Source: Silene conica
Lineage: Eukaryota; Streptophyta; Magnoliopsida; Caryophyllales; Caryophyllaceae
Reading direction: 5' to 3'
DNA: 64,000 nt
NCBI GenBank assembly: GCA_029255685.2
Contig: CM055312.2
Span: 53,788,202 to 53,852,201, forward strand
The notes under the pieces were generated by a model. The model saw only the letters and a list, made by a program, of their open reading frames with translations. It was not told the origin of the DNA and did not search any database. Each line of letters opens with the position of its first letter. Positions within the stretch are counted from its first letter, which is position 1. Positions 56,592 through 64,000 of this stretch are shown here, piece after piece. The position numbers and the translations under genes were made by a program.

Positions 56592-59500
56592 ATGGCTGGT
56601 GAAGAACCAATGCCAAGTGCCAAGCTAGCACGTGAATCCTGGCTAAAAGCCTTCATGGACTCCATGAATCAGTCTACTAGACTGAGGAATGATGGGTCAA
56701 ACTTCTCTGACTGGGAGGCAGCACTACAGAATGCTGCCATTGCTGACGGAAAGCTTAAGTACTTAACTGAGCCAATTCCGGCACACCCAGGAACTGGAGC
56801 TAGAGCTAACGAAGTTCGCGCTCAAAGCTACTTCGTCATGGAAGCGGGTGCGATAAAGAACGTACTCATCTATGCAATGGAATCCAATTTGCAAAGACGC
56901 TTCATAGCCCATGGTGCAAACAAGATTTTCACCACGCTCACTAACGAATTCTCAAAGGCTCCGAGGATCGTTTCTTACGAGCATACCTGTCGCTTCTTTG
57001 AGGCGAAACTCCAGAAGGGCCAAGCTGTTAGCCCACATATTCTTCATATGATTGAGAATATCGAAAAACTGGAGGCCCTAAACTGCAAGATCAGTGAGAA
57101 CATAATCGTTGATCGAATGCTTCATTCGCTTCATGATGGGTTCGCCCTCTTCAGGGCCAACTATTACATGAACGACATGAAGAAGACTCCTCATGAGCTC
57201 CACTCCCTTATCGTACAGACCGAGAAGGATCTGAAATTAAGTGGGAGCGTGAAGCAAGATGTTCTCATGCTTTCAAGTAAGGGTAAGGGTAAGGGTAATG
57301 CTAAAGCTCAGGGCGACCTAACAGTAGGCAAGCCCAAGTTTAAGAAGTCAGGATTTACTAAGAGTGGGCCAGGTGAGTCAAGCAACTCACAGGGCAAAAC
57401 AAAGAGCAAGGATGCTAGCATGGAATGTCACCATTGCCACAAGACTGGGCATTGGAGGCGCTCATGCCCCGTGTATCGTGAGGACATTAAGGCAGGCCGT
57501 GTTACTCCTGTTGGTATGTCTTCTTCTTCTTTTATTCACATGATTGAGATTAACCATGCAAGTTACGGAACTTGGGTACTAGATACTGGTTGTGGTTCTC
57601 ATCTATGTAATCATGTGCAGGGCCTCCGAAACCAAGAACCCCTAATCAAGGGTGAGGTTGACCTGCGTGGCGGGAATGGAGCACGTGTTGCTGCAGTCTC
57701 GAGGGGAACATACGTGATCCAGCTTACAAGTGGATTCAAGTTATCTTTATATAACTGTTACTATGTTCCTTGTTTGTCCAAAAACATTATTTCAGTCTCT
57801 GCGCTTGACAAACTTGGTTTTTCATTTGTAATAGAAAATAACAGTTGTATTTTCTCATTACACAATATGATTTATGGCAAGGCAGTTTCCATGAATGGAA
57901 TTTATGTTTTAGATCAAACCACCGAAATATTACATGTGAATAATAAGAGATTAAAGGTAGGTGACAAAGATCAAACTTATCTATGGCATTGTCGTATGGG
58001 ACACATAAATGAGAAACGCGTAAAACAGCTCATACAGAATGGAGCTATCTTGGCCTTTGATTTCGAATCATATGGCACGTGTGAATCATGTCTCATCGGT
58101 AAAATGACTCGTATTTCTTTCAAAGGTGTTGGAATGCGCGCTGCCGACCTATTAGGACTCATACATACGGATGTATGTGGGCCTATGTCGATCAACGCAC
58201 GAGAAGGCTATAGGTATTTCATCACTTTCACGGATGATTTGAGTAGATATGGCTATGTCTACTTAATGAAGCACAAAAGTGAATCCTTTGACAAGTTCAA
58301 AGAATACCAGAATCGGGTACAGAACCAGCTGGGAAGAAAGATTAAAGCACTACGTTCTGATCGTGGTGGTGAGTATCTTTCACACGAGTTTGATCAACAC
58401 CTTAAGGACTGTGGCATCGTGCTACAGTTGACTCCACCTAGAACACCACAATTAAATGGTGTGTCCGAACGGAGAAATCGAACTCTACTCTATATGGTTC
58501 GATCCATGATGAGTCACACCGTTGTGCCTGATTCATTGTGGGGCTATGCTCTTTTGTCGGCCGCTCTAATACTTAACCGAAGTCCGTCTAAAGCTGTTGA
58601 CAAGACTCCATACGAATTATGGAAGGGAACGATCCCTAACTTGTCCTTTATTCGGGTTTGGGGCTGCGAGGCTTATGTCAAGAGGAGACACGAGGATAAG
58701 CTCGGCACGCGATCGGTCAAGACATACTTTATAGGCTATCCAAAGGGAACTTTTGGTCATTACTTCTACTCGCCAACCGAACATCGTGTCTTTGTTGCGG
58801 CTAGTGCGACGTTCTTAGAGAAATAATTTCTCGAGAACAAGTCGAGTAATAGAACCTTCGATTTATCGGAGGTTCAAGAACCAACTACCGAGCAACCATT
58901 GGAGGAAACAGTTCCTTCAACCGAGGCTGCGGTAGATATTCCTGAGGAACCTAGGAGGTCAGGAAGAGTCTCCATTCCTCCGGACAGATACATTGGTATG
59001 GTCGAGGAACATGATATGGATGAGGTCTTACTCCTAGAGGGTAATGAACCCTCAACCTATAAAGGTGCCATGACCAGTTCTGACTCAAAGCTATGGCTAG
59101 ATGCCATGCAATCCAAGATGGACTCCATGTATGAGAACAACGTGTGGGATCTTGTGGACCTACCTGCAAAGGTACGCCCCCTTCAATGCAAATGGCTTTA
59201 CAAAATAAAGCATGCCGTGGAAGGTAAACAAGATATCCATAAGGCAAGACTAGTTGCTAAAGGTTTCACCCAAGTGCCAGGCTTGCACTACGATGAGATC
59301 TTTGCACCCGTAGTCATGCTACTTTCCATTCGGATTATCTTAGCGATCGCCGCATTTCACGATAATGAAATATGGCAAATGGACGTTAAAACCGCCTTCT
59401 TAAACGGTTATTTGGAGGAAGAGTTGTACATGGTACAACCCCGAGGGTTTTATTGATCCAGAACATCCTAAGAAGGTTTGCAAGCTTAAACATTCCATCT

Positions 59501-60420
59501 ATGGACTTAAGCAAGCATCGCGGAGTTGGAATCATCGCTTCGACCAAGTGATAAAAGAGAATGGGTTCATTCGATCAGTCGAGGAACCATGTCTCTATAT
59601 CAAGTCGAGTGGGAGCAAGATTGTATTCCTAGTACTGTATGTCGACGACATACTCTTGATTGGGAATGACATACCTCTCTTATCTTCGGTTAAAGCATGG
59701 TTGAAAAACCATTTCCAGATGAAAGATCTGGGAGAGGCACAAAGAATTTTGGGCATCCGTATCTACAGGGATAGATCACGACGGATGTTGTCTCTCAGTC
59801 AGGAGCCTTACATAGATAAGATTCTAGAGAGATTCAGCATGACGAACTCCAAGAAAGGGTTCCTTCCTATGACTACTGGGCTTCACTTGAACAAGTCTCA
59901 AGAAGCTAAGACATTGGAAGAGAAAGAGCGCATGAGTCGGATTCCTTATGCTTCGGCAATAGGATCGATCATGTATGCCATGATATGCACACGTCCAGAC
60001 GTTGCATATGCATTGAGTATGACCAGTCGATTCCAAGCTCATCCAGGTGAACAACATTGGATGGCTGTGAAAAACATTCTTCAGTACCTACGGAGAACTA
60101 AAGATTGGGGATTGACTTATGGAGGCGACTCGACGCTCTGCGCCACGGGTTACGCAGATGCTAGCTTCCAAACGGATCGAGATGACTCGAAATCTCAGTC
60201 TGGATTCGTTTTTATTCTTAATGGCGCTGCTGTCAGCTGGAAAAGTTCTAAACAAAGTGTTATAGCAGATTCTACAACTGAGTCCGCGTAAAAGAGGATA
60301 TTCATTGATAAGATCGCTACGGATGACAACATAGCTGATCCTCTCACTAAAGCATTACCACGTTATAAGCATGAAGGGCACATTCATTCCATGGGAATTA
60401 GATTTGTTCCTAAGTTGTAG
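56592..60420 (+). pseudogene. C3 gag-pol polyprotein, near-complete
   Basis: Longest coding frame in the window: 744 codons open from the ATG at 56592. Gag (NYYMNDMKKTPHELHSL), zinc knuckle CHHCHKTGHWRRSC, protease WVLDTGCGSHL, HHCC segment, integrase core (HTDVCGPM, FTDDLSRYG, SDRGGEYLS), reverse transcriptase (YVDDILLIGND at about 59634-59666) and RNase H start (GYADASFQTD). Breaks: TAA for Glu at 58824-58826, one extra C near 59447. After DSTTESA comes TAA (60289-60291) and the frame jumps to KIATDDNIADPLTKALP ... stop at 60418-60420, omitting the stretch that normally carries the last two RNase H catalytic aspartates. Confidence 0.93.
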
Positions 60421-61048
60421 TACTCTTTTATGAATTCATGTAATAATTCATTTTCTCGTGTACTCTATTCAACCTCATTGTTATGATATATAATGTTTTG
60501 TTTTTCATGTGGAATTGTACGCCAATTTTGAACACCACAAAGTGAACTGAATAACATTACATCGTTTTGGTCCTTGATTACCCACTTGAGCTGATAACTC
60601 AGGTAATCATTTTGTGACGTTGGTTGATGGTTGGTTCAACGAGCCATAAGTAAAGCGGATGACTGACCAATCACAAAGGCGAGTTATACGGATATCTCGT
60701 AGGACACCCCGTGACAACGTTATGGAGTCCTAAATGTTTTATAACATTGGGTGCCAGGTCGTGGATAGGACCTCCATAGTGTTCCTTAGAGTCGAGTCTT
60801 TTGACTTTCTACTGTCTCTTGAGATTAAGGCGGATTTTGGGTAACTTTGGTTTCTTTCCCACGGTCATCGTAACAGGGGCCAAGAGGATTTTTTCTGGGT
60901 TATTTCATGCTGCGCGATATCGGCAGGATTCGAGTTGAGGGAAATATCCAAACCCTTATCAGGATTTTATCATTTCTCAGGGCCACTCGAGGAGTAGTAA
61001 CTGAAATGCATGGCCATGCTCGAATACAGATTCGTTTTATCAATTAAG
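60421..61048 (+). other. C3 3' untranslated region
   Basis: Non-coding, matches C2 46150-46754 in reverse up to 'TTTTATCAATTAAGTT', where the LINE tail begins. Confidence 0.8.
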
Positions 61049-61111
61049 TTTTTTTTTTTTGTTGAAAGGTAAATATTATTAAGGTAACCAAAACGGTCAA
61101 AAAGACCTACA

Positions 61112-62535
61112 TTACATCATAAGAGTATCTATGTAGGCTTGATCTCGGAGTGAGATGTTGCCCTTACAAGTATCCATAATCTTTGACTTAATATCATCCA
61201 TAATACTTTTAAAAAGAAAATGAGGTTTCATGAGCACATTGTCCATCCTTGCTTTGTTTCTTTGTAGCCAGATATAGTAGATAAGAGCATTCAGAATCCC
61301 ATTTTGTATTCCCCTCTTAAGCTTTGTTCCCCTTCTAGTCCTCCTCCAATTCTGAATGTTATTAGAAGGAGCATTCATGCCAGTCCAGGAATTGACTAGT
61401 GACAAAAGCTGCATACTATAGGCACACTTGAAAAATAAATGATCCAAAGACTCAGACTGAAGTCCACATATGCAACACAGGTCGTCTTGAATCAGTCCAA
61501 AGCCATAGAGTTTTGCTTTCGTGTTCATAGCTTGCTGGTAGTACAGCCAAGTAATGAACTGATGTTTAGGCCTAGTCCATTTGTTCCAGACCTGATACAC
61601 CCAATCCACTTCAGTTCCTCTCCCTCTCAGCCAGTCATAGCCAGACTTAATAGTGTATTGCTTCCCAGGAATATTGTGCCAGTGATTTTGCAGGAGGGCT
61701 GGTTTGATTGCCTCCTTCATTTTACAAATTTTCTTCCATGACCATGGTGTATCAGGGCCAGGAATGTAGCTGAGCCAGGGGATGTTCTTGAGGTATATAT
61801 GTTGAATCCACTTAACCCAAAGAGAATCTGCCTGAATGAAAATCCACCAGGCAAGTTTAGCCACAGCTGCCTTGTTCCATGTTCTAGCGTTAGAGATCCC
61901 TAAACCTCCTTCCTGTTGAGATCTGAAGACTGATTCCCAGGCCACAAGAGGAGGTTTCCTGTACTCAGTGCCACCTTCCCACAAGAAATTCCTGCAGATA
62001 TCTTCAATATGTTTAAGCACTGCCACAGGTAAAATAAAGATAGAGGCCCAATATCTATGTAAGGTAGAGAGGACAGCCTTGATAAGGACAAGTCTGCCTG
62101 CATAGGATAACTTCCTAGACCCCAAGGCTCTAATTCTTTCCAAAACTTTGTCAATGAGAGGCCTGCAATCCTGAGCATTCAATCTAGTGGACTTGATAGG
62201 GACTCCCAAATACTTGAAAGGTAAAGAACCTTCCACACAACCAGAGATGTAAGCAATATCCTCTCTAAGTGTAGAATCAACCCCATTAAAATACACATTA
62301 GATTTGCCTGGGCTCATTTGAAGACCTGAGGCCTCTGAAAAAGTAGCAAAGGTCCTCAAAAGGATCATAATGGAAGCACTATCTCCTTTACAGAAAAGGA
62401 GTAAATCATCAGCAAACATAAGACTTGAAAGCTTAAGAGGACTACATAGAGGATGAAATTTGAAGTTCATGTTGCTTGTGGTATGATTAAGAAGTCTTGT
62501 AAGATACTCCATACAAATGGTGAAGAGGAGCGGGA
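61112..62535 (-). pseudogene. LINE ORF2, reverse transcriptase C-terminal half and zinc-binding domain
   Basis: Starts at the frameshift that follows GLRQGDPL (about 62535). It contains [15 protein letters not shown], then the catalytic SSLMFADDLLLFCKGD (Phe-Ala-Asp-Asp), the LQMSPGKSNVYFNG and PFKYLGVPIKSTRL blocks, and the zf-RVT-type end WTRPKHQFITWL, CCICGLQSESLDHLFFKC, then YYIWLQRNK. The stop is at 61112-61114. The frame is open for 466 codons from 62512. Confidence 0.9.
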
Positions 62536-63048
62536 TAAGGGGTCCCCTTGCCTGAGCCCTCTTTGCCCTTTAAAGAAGCCAAAAGTATCTCCATTTAAGC
62601 TTAAGGAGTAAGAGGCAGTGGTAACACATTCCATGATGAGGTTGATAAAAGGAGCAGGGAAATTTAAGGCCATAAGCATCTGGTTGAGAAAAGACCACTC
62701 AATGGTATCATATGCTTTTTGCAAGTCTATCTTAAAGAGACATCTGGGGGAGACTGATTTCCTGCCATATAGTTTGATGAGGTCTTGACAGATGAGAATG
62801 TTATCAAGGATATGTCTGCCATGTATAAAACCTCCTTGAGTAGGGGAGATTAGGTCTGGAAGGACATTGGCAAGCCTTGAGCATATCAACTTTGAAATAA
62901 CCTTGTAAATAATGTTGCAACAGGCTATGGGTCTGAATTGATGAACATGCTGAGGGTTCACACCTTTAGGAATTAAAGTAAGAGTGGTGCAGTTTAATTG
63001 CTTCAGAAGTTGTCCATGATTGAAGAATTCATGAACAGCCTCACACAA
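62467..63048 (-). pseudogene. LINE ORF2, reverse transcriptase N-terminal half
   Basis: Frame with [67 protein letters not shown] (first catalytic Asp) and [11 protein letters not shown], the standard L1-type fingers and palm blocks. It is separated from the upstream frame by a small deletion near 63045 and from the downstream one by loss of one base near 62535. Confidence 0.9.
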
Positions 63049-64000
63049 TCCCAGCTTGCTTTGAAAAACTGACTGGAGTAGCCATCTGGACCTGGAGCTT
63101 TGTCATTGGGAATGCTAAACAAGCAGTTTTTTATTTCATCATCACTGACTGGCTGTAACAGAAGATGAGTATGCAGATTAGAGCAAACAGGCATTTGTTG
63201 TACCACTTCAAATTTGACATTAGCAATTGTTTTCTTACTACCCAAAAGAGATTGATAGAAAAGAAGAAAGGCTTGTTGGATATCTGCCTTAGAAGTGTCT
63301 TGAGTGCCATTCCCATCACTGATTTGAGTAACTTGGTTCCTTCTTCTTCTGCCTCTGATAATACCATGGAAATAAGAAGTATTAGCATCTCCCTCCTTCA
63401 TCCAGTGGGCTTTTGCCTTCTGTTTAAGAAAGGTAAATTCCTGCTGATCCAATAGGTTACTGGCTGCAGCAGCAATTAACTCCTGTTGCTTCTTCTGGGG
63501 ATTGCCAGGATCTAGGATAAGGGCTTCCTGACAGGTCTTTAGTTCAGCTCTGGCTGCAGCAGCAGCCACCTCAATATCAGCAAATTTTGATTTATTCAGA
63601 GTTTTTAGAGGGTACTTGAGCCTTCTCATCTTCTGTGTGATTCTATACATAGCAGTGCCCTCTACTGGTTGTTCCCAAATATTAGTAACCAAAGCCAAGA
63701 AGTCAGGATCTGAACACCAGAAATTAGCAAACTTAAAAGGCCTATTCTTGTGAGCCATATCTGCCTGAGATTTAATAATGCAGGGAGTATGATCAAAGTT
63801 TCCTTCAGGCAGAAAGTGTGCTATGTAATCTGGAAAATGAGTCTGCCATGCCTGATTTATTAAAAACCTATCCAGTCTGGAATACACACTATCTGCAGGC
63901 TGTTGTTTGTTGTTCCAAGTGTAAAAGGCTCCAAGAGAAGGACAATGCTCAAAGTCACAGTAAGTTAGGCAATCTTGAAAAGGGGTTGCTTCCTGGGGTG
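63003..64000 (-). pseudogene. LINE ORF2, endonuclease end and linker, runs off the window
   Basis: The frame is open from the right edge. YTWNN ... SRLDRFLINQAWQ ... FDHTPC is the end of an AP-type endonuclease; DH corresponds to the catalytic SDH motif. A coiled-coil-like Ala/Lys linker follows, then HWMKEGDANTSYFH and [27 protein letters not shown], the conserved start of L1-type reverse transcriptases. Breaks off near 63045 by a frameshift. The start codon is outside. Confidence 0.9.

Larger units (their letters stand above)
53773..61048 (+). mobile_element. Ty1/copia element C3, 3' end interrupted by a LINE
   Basis: 5' LTR 53773-54764, primer site 54768-54780, leader, gag-pol 56592-60420, 3' untranslated region to 61048, where the poly(T) end of the LINE begins. 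The 3' LTR is not in the window and should lie beyond the LINE. The five bases before it are TAGAC (53768-53772), the expected duplication. Coding sequence is very close to C2, but the LTR is clearly more diverged from C2 than the two C2 LTRs are from each other. Confidence 0.92.
61049..64000 (-). mobile_element. Plant LINE (L1-type) inserted in the C3 3' region, 5' end beyond window
   Basis: Minus strand. A run of 12 T (61049-61060) on the plus strand is its poly(A) tail at the junction with C3. ORF2 lies upstream with endonuclease end, reverse transcriptase and zinc-binding C-terminus. The target duplication cannot be seen because the 5' end is outside. A shorter related LINE scrap is in the CACTA element at 12330-12660. 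Confidence 0.92.

Overview
The window is plant nuclear DNA made almost entirely of nested transposable elements. Evidence for a flowering plant: Ty1/copia gag-pol open reading frames, Athila-like Ty3/gypsy elements primed by tRNA-Asp, a CACTA (En/Spm) transposon with both plant-type genes, TRIM elements, a plant LINE, and a scrap of a gibberellin 2-oxidase gene. No species can be named; a eudicot is plausible. No host gene is intact and no rRNA, tRNA gene or CRISPR was seen.

Nesting, left to right. (1) Copia fragment C1 (1-2491) is interrupted by G1, a minus-strand Athila-like gag-pro element (2492-23113). G1 carries two insertions. The first is T1, a 0.56-kb TRIM, itself split by a 10.6-kb CACTA transposon (6444-16999) that holds TNPD-like and TNPA-like genes, a LINE scrap and a captured gibberellin 2-oxidase fragment. 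The second (17880-22027) is the long LTR of element X (containing a copia solo LTR) fused to a second TRIM, T2. (2) At about 23113 G1 ends abruptly against C0, an older copia element. (3) C0 is split by G2 (24829-43583, Athila-like, gag-pro plus an ATHILA-type ORF but no reverse transcriptase or integrase). The 5' LTR of G2 is split by G3 (25480-32319), a complete non-autonomous relative of G1, and a small hAT-type element sits in the ATHILA-type ORF. (4) C0 is split again by C2 (44909-53448, minus strand, complete copia) and, near its 3' end, by C3 (from 53773, plus strand, same family). C3 is cut by a minus-strand LINE (61049-64000) that runs off the right edge.

Most junctions were resolved from target-site duplications (TTCTT, GGGGC, ATGAT, CGGAT, CACTC, AGCGGGAT), and three were confirmed by uninterrupted copies of the same site inside this window.

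Nothing here works as a gene system in the cell; the genes are element replication genes, nearly all broken. Three points stand out. A 12-bp motif, GGTCGACCGACC, recurs in pairs in the LTRs, leader and coding spacer of unrelated gypsy and copia families, while the palindrome CTCGATCGAG plays the same part in G2. The copia family moved repeatedly although all copies share the same truncated RNase H and stop codon. The CACTA element has picked up a piece of a hormone-catabolism gene inside an intron.
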